The notes below the pieces were generated by a model. That model had not been told where the DNA came from, ran no database searches, and saw only the letters and a program-made list of their open reading frames with translations. From assembly GCA_032622095.1 (NCBI GenBank), contig CP136064.1, positions 44,286,989 to 44,350,988 on the forward strand: a stretch of DNA of 64,000 nt. The letters are read 5' to 3'. The position numbers and the translations under genes are program-made. Positions 21,903 to 33,453 of the stretch are shown in pieces. Numbering within the stretch: the first letter of the stretch is position 1; every line of letters starts with the position of its first letter. The DNA comes from Siphonodentalium dalli. Its lineage: Eukaryota > Mollusca > Scaphopoda > Gadilida > Siphonodentaliidae.

Positions 21903-21990
21903 AGTACAGTAATGCCATAAATAATCCACTCCGTAACCACAACAGAACTTAGGGTATTTTGTTCAGGATTTAGTCGGGCCTCGCCTAATG
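21903..21990. mobile_element. Half copy of the mariner-type MITE seen at 3389
   Basis: tacagtaatgccataaataa, then aaccaca and caggatttagtcgggc, align with the left arm at 3390-3460. No right arm. Confidence 0.6.
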
Positions 21991-22244
21991 TTTATCTCGC
22001 TACGCCTCACATGACACCATATCCGACCACTGAGGGTCCCGTAACTTATAATATCGCCATTTAGTTAAAATATACGCACTTGGTTGGCCATTTCTATTCC
22101 GAACCCACCCTGCATGTCGTTCGACTAATCGAATATAGATATCGCCAAATACCGCGAAAATGACATTTTAAAGTAAAATAGCGACACCCATTCGTAACAG
22201 CATCATTTTGACCCACTAGAATCGTAGGAACGCAGAAGAACCCA

Positions 22245-22280
22245 GCAACACGACAGCATATGGTTAGCAGGACCTCTTAA
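22245..22280. repeat. End of a gtcctgct-family MITE
   Basis: gcatatggttagcaggacct then cTTAA. Only this terminus is recognised. Confidence 0.45.
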
Positions 22281-22399
22281 CTAGGGGGTGAATATATTGC
22301 AAACGGAACATCGGAATTATAATGTGTCATTGCATCACGGATAATTCGGGACGGGACTTGTTATGAATAAGAAGTAAATCTAAAACAATAAAATAACTA

Positions 22400-22880
22400 A
22401 GAGGCGGGACTGTGCCAGTGAGACTAAGAATACCACCCCCGCAGTGCAATTGTCCAACTTTAAGGGTAGCCTTTTTAACATATGTTTAAAAACAACATAA
22501 GGAATACAAACTCGGAGTAAATTACTGTTACGAAAAGTAGAAGATGGATAACTCCACTAAAAAAGTAGGATCGAGCTCGAATTTGCATGTTCGCAAAGTG
22601 GTAAATATCCGTGCCAAGTTTCAAAACAATTGACATGTAAATGTTGGAATACATTTCGAAAAAGTGGGATTTCGAAAAAGGGGGATAACTCCAATAAAAA
22701 GGTCGGACGGACCTCATAGTCGCAAGTTCCCATAATACTAAATATCTGTGCAATGTTTCAAATAAATTGATTGAAGAATGCATTAATTCAATCTCGGACA
22801 AAGTTACGTGGGAATATAAAAAGGAGAATGCGACTTTGACACAAGAATATCTAATAGTGAGTAATAACATAACACGACTT
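22400..22880. mobile_element. Non-autonomous element with internal repeats
   Basis: Two units share ggataactccaataaaaa, gtgccaagtttcaaa and cgaatttgc-type phrases. Its start (actaagaggcgggactgtg) matches 28519-28545, and related units occur at 32285-32600. The overlapping open frames are not genes. Confidence 0.5.
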
Positions 22881-23923
22881 TTGTTGTGTGTGGTTTCTGT
22901 TTGTGAATTCTGTGTTTGGAATCGATGGCGTGTATTCTCTAGTGAAAAAATGGTTACCAGTTGCCGGCGATCAGAAGAAAATCTTATTCATCATCGGTGT
23001 TATCGGTCGCCGAACAGCTTAACTGACAATTTGTAAAATATAGCTTTTAATCCAGCGAATAGTGAACTATTTTAGAAGTATGAGCAGACATTAATACATT
23101 ATGGCCGTTATAATTACATGTACTTCATACCAGTGTGTGATTTTCCAGGTTTTATAACCGTATCGGACAATAACGATGTGTCCTAGCTATAATTAATATA
23201 CCACACACTTTGGTTCAAGACACCCATTTCGGAGATTGAAAATGTCTCGAAACTGTAACAGTTATATATATTACAAAGAGAGTCTTTGGTCAACATGATA
23301 TTTCTGCAAAATTAGTAAATTAGTAAATTATTATTTAAATTAGAAGTACACACGTGTCGACATGTTTACATATGACCGCAGTCACAAACGTCAGTCGCTT
23401 CCATTCATTTCATACTCATTCTCAACGACTTGGCCATTTCCGCTTCGATAAGGAAATAATCTCTTCCACAAACAGAAACAATTTTCGCACAATGCTACAA
23501 TATACGACCCTGATGACCTTGACTCATTGACGCAAAGATGTGAATGGAGCAGAATGTATTCAATGCATGCAAGTATACCAGACTTGAGCATGCATTAAAT
23601 AGTGCATAGTAGTAATAAATAGCAATAAGTAGTTCAAGTTTAACAGACAAATTTCCCAGCGAACAGACGTGTGATGTTTGTACCGGTAGTATGCACATGG
23701 TCAATCACGTGATTGAAATAGACCGGCAGATATATGGTTTTTATTTATGAAAGAGGTTATTTTCTCAACTAAGCGGAAATGGCCGAGTTGTTGAGAATGA
23801 TTGCATATCAGTATGACAGACTTTGACAGTATACGTGCGTGTGTTAAAGTGGCACGTTCTTGTTTATAAATTTTTTTTACTAACCACATCAGACCACATA
23901 TATAGTATCAAACCAACACTCAC
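22881..23923. other. Intron 3 of the lectin gene; nothing else recognised
   Basis: AT-rich. ccgcttcgataaggaaata and agcggaaatggccgagttg-like phrases near 23440 and 23775 are loosely inverted to each other. No exon found. Confidence 0.4.
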
Positions 23924-24014
23924 CAGCATAATTAGTCATGAATTCGACTAACGACGCATGTTCTTGAGAACTGTTGACTATCACCAGATGTGCCCCAGTC
24001 GTATGACAATAAAC
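23924..24014 (-). CDS. Lectin exon 3: C-x-GAHLVIVNS segment
   Basis: The acceptor is ccttcacag and the donor gtgagt. It encodes YCHTTGAHLVIVNSSQEH, the highly typical second conserved block of C-type lectin domains. It ends in phase 1. Confidence 0.82.
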
Positions 24015-25079
24015 CTGTGAAGGAAATACTTTATAATGATGTTATAATCACGAACGAAACATATATACATATACCTATATATGCCTATATAGGTCCGAGG
24101 GAGGGGGGGGGGGGAGAGGACCATTTCTTGTGAATTCTACGGCATCTCATCGACCGGGATTGTGTTCCCGTGCAACATGTACACGTTTTAGATAACATAT
24201 CCGATGTGAGAACAAATCATTCGACATTTCACAATTGGGATAGATTTGTAAGCTTGATCTGAATTGAGTGACATTTCTATGTTCCACTCAGAATGTATCA
24301 TGACCAATTCGAAAAGTAAGTTAGACACACAATTTGTATGAAGTAGTGAACACCTTAGTAGTAGCCTGTCGTTTGTCTTATACGTTAGGTTTCGTAAATT
24401 TGCTTTGGGATTTTGGCAACAAAGATTTTCATGAAGCCCACATACTGCATACATTGATAACCAATATTGACGAGATTCGTATTACCTATGGCACGTATTC
24501 CATGGCAACTGTGTGATTTCTGAGAATTCTGGAATGTGAAGTATTTTATGATAACGGTAGATATGTTGGTATAAATAGTTGTATATTCTTATTTAGATAA
24601 TTATGTATATTCTCTATAATGGACCGCTATGATGATTATGCTCCTGTGAGAGGTTGCAAGCCATGTCCGATCGGGCCAATGTCCACCCACAAAATTAGTG
24701 GAACGGAAAGAGAACACAGTCGTGCATTTTATGGTAAAAAGCACCACATTTGACTTACATGTACATGATGTGAATATAGGTCACTTTGCCAGTGTTGCCA
24801 TGGAAATGGCATTTTGGAAGAACTAGGCGATTTTACGCAACCCATTTTTCTAGAAACCAACATGATACTATATATACTGAACGTGTGCCTGGTGCATTAT
24901 CTACACTGTTACTATTTTTTATTTTCATTAATGCCATGGCTACTACATGTATATTGTCATCAGGGTGGTTGCATCTTCATGTTTTTGTCATGATTTTAAC
25001 GGTATTGAGTTATTCATTTTCTAAAATGACGGCAATTTGAGCATATATTCCGGACTCGATTGACTCCTAAAGATCTTAC
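24015..25079. other. Intron 2 of the lectin gene
   Basis: Contains a G run near 24100-24116 and otherwise plain AT-rich sequence. No exon. Confidence 0.5.
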
Positions 25080-25180
25080 CGCAGCATCTGCCCACGTCAC
25101 AGCCTCATGAATAAACTTAAGACATTTGTCTCCCTTATGAACAAATCCGGGAGAACATCGATCGAGGGAACAGACTCTAT
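25080..25180 (-). CDS. Lectin exon 2: N-terminal part of the C-type lectin domain
   Basis: The acceptor is tttaatttcag and the donor gtaaga. It encodes three or four cysteines including CSPGF and CLKF, and the WADAA motif of the first helix. It goes from phase 1 to phase 0. Confidence 0.8.
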
Positions 25181-27410
25181 CTGAAATTAAATACGAATGT
25201 CGGTCGGTGTCTCGTAACTCAGCAGGGGGTCACACAAAAAGCAGAACATGCATGGTCAGATCCTTTCGTTTGCTTTATCAAACTTAATCGCAATTAATTA
25301 ATAGGAGTAACTGAAGAAGTTTTGTGGAATTACGCTTTAAGAGGAACTGAAAGCCAGCTCTTTGAATAACATTTCATCCTATTTGTGGTTTGAAATCACA
25401 TGGACGGTAGAGTATGGTTTCGTTCACACGTTATATGTTTGTAGTGCAATTCAGTGCTACGTGTTCATTTTATGAAAAAAAAAATCACATTTTTTGTTGA
25501 AAACATTCTGGAATCCATCAGAATTTAATATACATGTACATCGTTAATGTAAGTAATTTTATAGCAATGACTCGTTTAAATTTATATAGCTATAATTCAA
25601 ATCTTCTGTATATGTAATGTGTAATGGGATCTTGTTGAATGTGTTATGAGGAATTCAGGTGAAAAGCAATATTTTTTATGGGGAATCATGCATATAAAAC
25701 CAATGCCAAGGAATTTTGGTCCCCGAAAAACATTTTGCAAGGTTAAATGGTCACGAACATCGTCACATCGCCCACCACCAAGACCTGTTATGCGCCAACG
25801 TGTTCGGCTAGTTGCGAGGAATAGGGGAAACTGAGACAGCCAGAAGCAAACATCTTGTCATGTTCACATGGTGTTTGGGTTTTATGTCCAGGGTTCATTC
25901 TGAGATCAGTCATAATTTTAGTGAACAAATAAGACTATTCTGAAATAAATCAGAACACAATATACATTTTAATATTAGTTTTTTTGTACCTGGACGTTTC
26001 AGCACCTGGTTTTCTGGACGTTTCGCACATGGGTTTTCGGCACTTGGTTGTTTCGGCCCAGGTGCTTGGACGTTTCGGCACTTCGTCGAAGACGTTTCGG
26101 CACTTGTTTCTTTTTCTTTTCTTTTCATATATAATATTGTCTTTGATGTTGCCCAAATATAGGGGGTATCCAATTTTATTGACGGGATTGTTTGGTGTAG
26201 ATTATTTCTCAAATATGTATGCGCAGACTGTGTCACGATGGATTCAAATGTGAAATAAAAGATGATTGCTGGTAGCCATGTATTTTAACACATTTTGGAA
26301 TCTAATTTCATTCCTTGGACTGAGGTGATCGCTATCCTTACTGGTGATAATTACATTTTGGAGAATGTACATATCTATTGGAATATTATTAGTCCATGAC
26401 TCCAATATTATATCATTTTCAATAAAATTGTTAATGCATTCATTGTTATGGACTCGACTACAGTGTATTGATTGTACATGTATATGTAAGCACCAAAAAA
26501 TCACTGTTGTTTTCTTGGCGGCGGAAATGCCTGTTGTTCCAAAACTGAGATGGGAACAATAAACATGTTTCACAAAATTAATATTCTACCATGCATGATC
26601 AGAACAATCCTTTATCCACTCACACCAAAACAACACGAAGACATAGTATTGCTGTGTAAACCTGTGTATTTCTACCAAGACCAACACTAAATATGAATAT
26701 TATATTTTGATTCTCGAAATCTCCTATTGTCACTAAATGCTTACCCAAAAATGAATACTATAACACTTAATCGTTCCTCAAACTCACAAAGCATGTGTAA
26801 AGACCATATTATGTCGCATATTGGAGTCACCAACCAAAATATAGTGAACTGCTAATCCTAGAGCCCAATTTCCGTTTTGGCACAAATCTTAGTTTCTTGC
26901 TGTCTTGCTTGCTGTTAAACCTAGCCGAAAACTTTGATATACAACTCGTGTTGGTACTGGGCGTATAATTCATGACCAATAACCCCGTAAATGTTTATTT
27001 CAGGGAAAAACAAATTACTTCTGGCTATCTCAGTATCTGTGTTTCTCTTGCAAATAGTCGAACATATTGGTGTATAACACGCCTTCGTGGTGCGCGACAT
27101 GATATACTTCACGGCAAATAAACCTTGCAAACTGTTTTCGGGGACTCTAATTCACTGTTTTCACTGTAGAATCCATGCTCTCATATTTCAGCGAATAATA
27201 AAGATCGTTCTCTGTAACGATTTGCAACGTAAAACCGATGGATGCTTTTGTGAATTTTCGTGACGTCAATGCCTTACAACATTATTTTTTGCTATAATGT
27301 TTTTTATTATTATTTTATTATTTTTTTTAATTATTTTCTCTGGTAAGCTTAACATTACCCATGTAGAGTTTGTCTAATTCGGTGTCAAATCTGCTCGTCA
27401 CCCGACTAAC
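25181..27410. other. Intron 1 of the lectin gene
   Basis: Apart from the short repeat at 25985-26106, no repeat family or exon is recognised. Confidence 0.45.
25985..26106. repeat. Degenerate tandem repeat of gacgtttcggcac
   Basis: Five variants of ggacgtttcggcac(ct/tt)gg with irregular spacing. Confidence 0.6.
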
Positions 27411-27453
27411 CTGTGATTGTAAATCCGACGGCAAGCAGCAACAAGAATGTCAT
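27411..27453 (-). CDS. Lectin exon 1: signal peptide
   Basis: ATG at 27453-27451, 14 codons of hydrophobic signal peptide, then the donor gttagt. A TATA-like tatatacc lies about 45 bp upstream (near 27500). The exon ends in phase 1. Confidence 0.65.
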
Positions 27454-27519
27454 CTCCTGCAATGAGAAGTTAATTAACCACTGATTTACCACCAGGTATA
27501 TATTAAATTTGTCCTAGAA

Positions 27520-28146
27520 TACGGTTATCACAATATTGGACATACCAAGAAGAACACCATACACTGGGTTATGACAAAATAAGCACGCTTGTTTGCCCAT
27601 AAAATGTTATAAAATCTGGTAAATTCCAAGTCGAAAAAGTTTCATAGCTCATGGAAAACTCGTTGGACCGAACCATTATTCGAACTTGACCTGTACTGGG
27701 GCTGAAAAAGAAACATGCCAACTTAAGTTCCGAGCGAAGAACACAATCTAGATTATTGGTTGGAAACCAAGTTTTACCAATTCCATCAAGCGGGTAATGT
27801 CTAAGACGAAAATGGTCGCAACAATCCAAAACGGTTTGGTGCGAACCCATATTTGAACTTGGTCTGGGCTAAAAGAAGAAGCTAATTCCAACTTTAGTGG
27901 GATATAATAATCCAAAATTAAATTATCTGTCGAAAAGCATAATCTTATCACATGATTCAAATCATGTAATTTCTAAGTCCAAAAATAATTCATAACTAAT
28001 GAAATATCATTGGACCAGAACCATCTTAGCTTCACACACACCAACTGTGGTTCCGTTCAAATAATCAGAACTAGAATTATCAGTCAGACACCAAAATGTT
28101 AACAGACGGACTGATAGCATATTTGTTTAAAAAAGGGCGTATAAAA
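27520..28146. mobile_element. Non-autonomous element with three diverged units
   Basis: Three units of about 190 bp share ttggaccgaaccat, gaacttggtctgg and gtaatttctaagtcc. It ends aaaaaagggcgtataaaatg, the inverse of the start of 6130-6820. Confidence 0.5.
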
Positions 28147-28843
28147 TGGATACACACCTTGAACATAAAAATATACATGTTGAACATGGACATCTTTAAT
28201 TGAAGTGACTCATCTTCCATATGTTCATGACTCATTTGCACATTTTAAATTAGCTCTGCGTAATTTGGAAGAAGGAATGCTATCGATATTTTGTGTTTAC
28301 CCGTCTGGAACTAAACCTTGAAAAGTGAAGCAAATTTCCTGCTGTTTTCCATTTTTCACACAGAGGATGAGACAAACGATCTTTATCTTCACCATATCAG
28401 GAATATGCTAAAAAGGATAGCTCTTCATTTTACGCTGTTCACGAACATGTTTGGGCCCGGTTGATCTAAACGCTGCGACCTGAATAGGTATTTATATGGC
28501 ATGTGACGTCAATATAAAACTAGAGGTGTGACTGTCCAAATGAGATATTAAGGATACCACCACAGTACAAATGGGCTGCAAAATAGTTCGACATAATGCT
28601 AGTTATACTCTTGTTGCACACGCGAGGCAACATGCCTCTAAATTCGTCTATACTAACTCCGAATATTGACTACCCGAATATCGAGTAATGACGAATATAT
28701 TAACTCTTTCATGGCGGGAGCTCCGCAGATGCAGCATTACATATCCTGCGCCAGTGCATTCTCTAATATATGCTAGTCTCCCATATAAGGATAAAAGAAA
28801 ATCCACTGGCTTACAAGGTAAATACTGCTAGACCAATTCATTA

Positions 28844-28879
28844 TCTCATATATATTTTGAAGACCTCTGTTTGTTTGTT

Positions 28880-28911
<32 letters not shown>

Positions 28912-29361
28912 ATTAATACAAATCTACGATTCTTGACCGATCGGGACGAAACTTGGTACGTGAGTGTAGTTTGACCAGGCGGTCGTCGTTGTCGTATTGG
29001 CGAGCCCGTGCGGCGCCCGCTTCGCGCATGCGCAGACGAGATCTCGGAAACGGGTGGAGCTATCGACTTGAAATTTGCTATGTGAATGTATCTTGCCCCG
29101 GATGCGAATTTTATCGGGTCGCCGAGCCCGTGCGACACCAGCTTCGCGCATGCGCAGACGAGATCTCGGAAACGGGTGGAGCTATCGACTTGAAATTTGG
29201 TATGTGAATGTATCTTGCCCCGGATACGAATCTTATCGGGTCGCCGATCCCGTGCGACGCCAGTTTCGCGCATGCGCAGACCAGATCTCGGAAACGGGTG
29301 GAGCTATCGACTTGAAATTTGGTTTTTGAATAGCCCGGTCAACGTCGGGCTCATCGGCTAG
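28844..29361 (+). mobile_element. Helitron 1 of a tandem array
   Basis: Begins TCTCATATATATTTTG after an A and ends tcggCTAG, with the hairpin agcccggtcaacgtcgggct just before. A (tgtc)n tract at 28870-28910 is followed by three 122-bp internal units. Confidence 0.82.
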
Positions 29362-30045
29362 TCTCATATATATTTTGAAGACCTCTGTTTGTCTGTCTGT
29401 CTGTATGTCTGTCTGTCATTGATACAAATCTACGATTCTCGACCGATCGGGACGAAACTTGGTACGTGTGTGTAGTTTGACCAGGCGGTCGACGTTGTCG
29501 TATTGGCGAGCCCGTGCGACGCCAGCTTCGCGCATGCGCAGACGAGATATCGGAAACGGGTGGAGCTATCGTCTTGAAATTTGCTATGTGAATGTATCTT
29601 GCCCCGGATACGAATTTTATCGGGTCGCCGAGCCCGTGCGACGCCAGCTTCGCGCATGCGCAGACGATATCTCGGAAACGGGTGGAGCTATCGACTTGAA
29701 ATTTGCTATGTGAATGTATCTTGCCCCGGATACGAATTTTATCGGGTCGCCGAGCCCGTGCGACGCCAGCTTCGCGCATGCGCAGACGAGATATCGGAAA
29801 CGGGTGGAGCTATCGACTTGAAATTTGGTATGTGAATGTATCTTGCCCCTAATACGAATTTTATCTGGTCGCCGAGCCCGTGCGACGCCAGCTTCGCGCA
29901 TGCGCAGACCAGATCTCGGAAATGGGTAGAGCTATCGACTTGAAATTTGGTTTTTGAATAGCCCAGACAACGTCGGGCTGGGTAGAGCTATCGACTTGAA
30001 ATTTGGTTTTTGAATAGCCCGGACAACGTCGGGCTCATCGGCTAG
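29362..30045 (+). mobile_element. Helitron 2 of the array
   Basis: Starts TCTCATAT directly after the CTAG of Helitron 1. It has four 122-bp units and ends CTAG at 30042-30045. The last 60 bp, including the hairpin, are present twice (near 29940-29980 and 29985-30045). Confidence 0.82.
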
Positions 30046-30606
30046 TCTCATATATATTTTGAAGACCTCTGTCTGTCTGTTTGTCTGTTTGTTTGTCTGT
30101 TTGTCTGTCATTTATACAAATCTACGATTCTCGACCGATCGGGACGAAACTTGGTACCTGTGTGTAGTTTGACCAGGCGGTGGACATTGTCGTATTGGCG
30201 AGCCCGTGTGGCGCCCGCTTCGCGCATGCGCAGACGAGATCTCGGAAACGGGTGGATCTATCGACTTGAAATTTGGTATGTGAATGTATCTTGCCCCGGA
30301 TACGAATTTTATCGGGTCGACGAGCCCGTGTGACGCCAGCTTCGCGCATGCGCAGACGAGATATCGGAAACGGGTGGAGCTATCGACTTGAAATTTGGTA
30401 TGTGAATGTATCTTGCCCTGGATACGAATTTTATCGGGTCGCCGAGCCCGTGCGACGCCAGCTTCGCGCATGCGCAGACCAGATCTCGGAAACGGGTAGA
30501 GCTATCGACTTGAAATTTGGTTTTTGAATAGTGTCGGGCTGGGTAGAGCTATCGACTTGAAATTTGGTTTTTGAATAGCCCGGACAACGTCGGGCTCATC
30601 GGCTAG
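30046..30606 (+). mobile_element. Helitron 3 of the array
   Basis: Same ends and three 122-bp units. It shows the same terminal duplication as Helitron 2, with a deletion in the first of the two hairpins (near 30528). Confidence 0.82.
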
Positions 30607-31640
30607 TCTCCTATATATTTTGAAGACCTCTGTCTGTCTGTCTGTCTGTATGTTTTATGTCATTGATACAAATCTACGATTCTCGACCGATCGGGACGAA
30701 ACTTGGTACGTGTGTGTAGTTTGACCAGGCGGTCGTCAACGTCGTATTGGCGAGCCCGTGCGGCGCCCGCTTCGCGCATGCGCAGACGAGATCTCGGAAA
30801 CGGGTGGAGCTATCGACTTGAAATTTGCTATGTGAATGTATCTTGCCCCGGATACGAATTGTATCGGGTCGCCGAGCCCGTGCGACGCCAGCTTCGCGCA
30901 TGCGCAGACCAGATCTCAGAAACGGGTGAGCTATCGACTTGAAATTTGGTATGTGAATGTATCTTGTGTGTGTTCGCGATGGACTCGAACACGGCTGGAC
31001 CGATGACACATAATTCGACCCGGGAACGAACATGGGCCCGTCCATTTGTCCGTGCGGCGTGACCTTGACATTCAAACCGGTGACCTTCGACCTGTATCTC
31101 GGCTCCTGCTGGGCCGATTTGGAATGTGAGGGCAGTGTGAGGCGCCGAGCCATTTCGTCGCGTCCGGATGCCCGTGCGGCGTGACCTTGACATTTCAAAT
31201 TACCTTGAAACCGTATCTCGGGATCCGCTGGGCCGATTTCTCCCATTTTTGGGGTGTTGGTGTAGGTTGGCCCCAGGAGTAACACGGGCATGTCTGTCTG
31301 TTGGTGCGGCGTGACCTCGACCTCCGAGTGACCTTGAACTTATATCTCCGCTGAGCCGATTTCAACCGAATTTGGTGGAAACGAGTAGTATGAAGCGCTG
31401 AGCAATTTCGTCACACCCGGATGCCCGTGCGGCGTGACCTTCGAGTGACCTTCACTCTCTAAATCGGGTAAAACCGGATGGATTTCGACGGGTACTTTTG
31501 TCCGGGCAGTGTTTTGGACCGGTCAAATCGTGACCCCACCTGATCTTGACCTTCAAAATGGGACAATTCAAGGTTAAATCGCGCAATTCGCCGAAAAGTA
31601 GAGGGGAAACAGCCCGGACGAAGTCGGGTCCACCTGCTAG
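30607..31640 (+). mobile_element. Helitron 4 of the array
   Basis: Starts TCTCCTATATATTTTG and has two 122-bp units, then a different interior with several gcggcgtgaccttgacat-type repeats. It ends with hairpin gcccggacgaagtcgggt and CTAG at 31637-31640. Confidence 0.78.
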
Positions 31641-32118
31641 TCTATTATATATTTTGGAACTTCTGTCTGTATGTATGCGTGTGTGTGTGTGAGGGAGGGT
31701 GTGAGGGTGTGTGTGGGTGGGTGAGGGTGTGGGTGTTTGTTATAGACTCGAAAACTGCTGCTCGACCGATCCGACTCAAATTTGGTATGTAGGCCTACTT
31801 TGATCCCCGGAACAATATGGGCGGATCAAATTTCACGTGCGACCGTGTCCTTGACATCGCTCATTTGCGCTCATATAGGCATATATCTGATCCTCGACCG
31901 ATCCTACTCAAATTTGGTATGTAGGCCTACTTTGATCCAGAGAATAATATGAGCGGGTCCAATTTCACGTGCGACCGTGTGTTTGACCTTGACCTTGCTC
32001 ATATACGCTCATATAGGCACATTTATGGACAGATCGAACAATAGTTTGTCCAGACGCTGTATATGCAATCACAAAGAAATCCCTAAATAGCCCGGACGAA
32101 GTCGGGCACATCAGCTAG
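31641..32118 (+). mobile_element. Helitron 5 of the array
   Basis: Starts TCTATTATATATTTTGG and ends with gcccggacgaagtcgggc and CTAG at 32115-32118, before T. A (gt)n/(gagggt)n tract at 31675-31735 and two units with caaatttggtatgtaggcct. It is closest to the minus-strand Helitron at 15857-16954. Confidence 0.78.
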
Positions 32119-32280
32119 TCTTATATATGCGAGGCGTCATTTGGGCGACTCTCATATATAAGATGTTTGGGAGAGCGTTTTCGCAAAGTTTCAGGAAGCT
32201 CCACTCATGAAAGGGTTAAAAGGCGATGGCTCTTTCGATCCTCAAATAACACATACGTAGTTTGATTGCAGGGACATAAC

Positions 32281-32600
32281 ATCATTATATAGACGCTATA
32301 TACTCCCAGAACTTTCACAGAAATTGACCAGCACACGAAGGAGTACAAGCTTGCACAAAATGACACATTTTGCTAAACATTTTGTCGGATGGGGGATACC
32401 AATAGGAACAAATTCCGGATGGCTCTCAAAATTGCAGCTGCACAGAAGCCGATGATGGCCAATAATTGTGCCAAGTTTCAAAGGAATGAAATAATACAAG
32501 TATGTTTGCTTTACATACACATTGAAAAAAAGAGCATAACTTGGACGCATCACGTTACTATATATATATCAGTGCTAAGTAAAAAAAAACAATTGTCTGA
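32281..32600. mobile_element. Fragment of the 22400-type element
   Basis: Shares attgtgccaagtttcaaagg and gagcataacttgga-like phrases with 22400-22880. Non-coding. Confidence 0.4.
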
Positions 32601-33453
32601 ACAAAACGATAACAAGCTTGTGTAAATTTGCGAATGAATGAGTTTATTGCTAGCAACAAATTGACATGGAATGTGCAAACATATAAACTTGTAAAAAGAC
32701 AGATATACTGCTTTAAGAACAGCTTAGATATAAAAACCTGCATAACATTAATTAGCAAAAATAAATAATTTAATTTAACAAGGTTCCGGCATATTATAAT
32801 ATTTGAAGTAGCTGGCAAACAAGCATCCTGAATGATTGATAAGATATTTATAATATCTGTTAATTTTGCGTGAATCTTTTTTTTTTTTAATTCATTATTG
32901 ACACTATATACATGGACATATTCATATATTAAAATACAGCGTAATGACAATAACACAAATGATGTCCTGGCTTTTTCGGGACGGGGGACTTTCGCTGGCA
33001 ACTCACACGCGTTCAAACTCGAAGACACCTCATGCGTGTTTTTGTATTATAATGTTTATGACTGGAATGTCACCAGAATTTTTTCAGTATGCTTTTAAAT
33101 ATACATGTAATTTAAAGTCTCCGATAGGACAATAATTGCCTCTATCCGTGCCCGGAATTTATATAGCGTTAATTCGAAAATCATCAGTAAGTGAAAAACG
33201 AACAGAATCACAAATAGTTATCTGTCCCCAAAGTACTTGGCAGGGCAAGGTATATCTCACACCATTCAAACTCGAAGTCGTTAAGGATATCTCTCTTTAG
33301 TGCTATATATTTCTCTAAGCGGTATCTCTCATTAAATTCATGTAGAAATTATTTCAGGGATAAGGTATCGGGGTCAAATTTGGTTTTGTATATGAAATAT
33401 TTAAGCAATGTCAGAAATAAATTTTTGACACTGAAATTTTGCTGGTGAATTGA
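32601..33453. other. AT-rich spacer, no supported feature
   Basis: No exon or repeat family recognised. A 10-bp T tract lies near 32878-32888. Confidence 0.35.

Larger units (their letters stand above)
20682..27453 (-). pseudogene. Secreted C-type lectin gene, four coding exons, frameshifted in exon 4
   Basis: On the minus strand, exons 27411-27453, 25080-25180, 23924-24014 and 20682-20903 carry consistent splice sites. Exon 1 is a signal peptide (MTFLLLLAVGFTIT). Exon 2 starts the domain (CSPGFVHKGDKCLKF, VTWADAA). Exon 3 continues it (GAHLVIVNSSQEHASLVEF). Exon 4 has RWVWSTTGEEFSYTKW, a QPDG motif, WYD, then VCEKK and TGA. This is one C-type lectin-like domain in a protein of about 154 residues, like small secreted lectins of molluscs. 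QPD usually indicates galactose-type binding (family knowledge). The coding total is 457 nt, not a multiple of three: within exon 4 the frame shifts between IW and GND/NDL. A neighbouring exon copy has 8 extra bases at that point, and adding 8 gives 465 nt, 155 codons. It is therefore a pseudogene, a null allele or a sequence error. Confidence 0.8.
28704..32215. mobile_element. TTAA-flanked MITE enlarged by five Helitrons
   Basis: TTAA at 28700-28703 and 32216-32219. The ends are ctctttcatggcgggagctc and, inverted, ccctttcatgagtggagctt. Left arm 28704-28843 and right arm 32119-32215 add to 237 bp, the usual MITE size. The remainder is a Helitron array inserted at an A|T step. Confidence 0.72.

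Noticed and set aside
28773-31291. Several 75-205-codon open frames with MREAGVARARRPDK-type repeats
   Set aside because: They coincide with the 122-bp Helitron units, occur on both strands and cross element boundaries.
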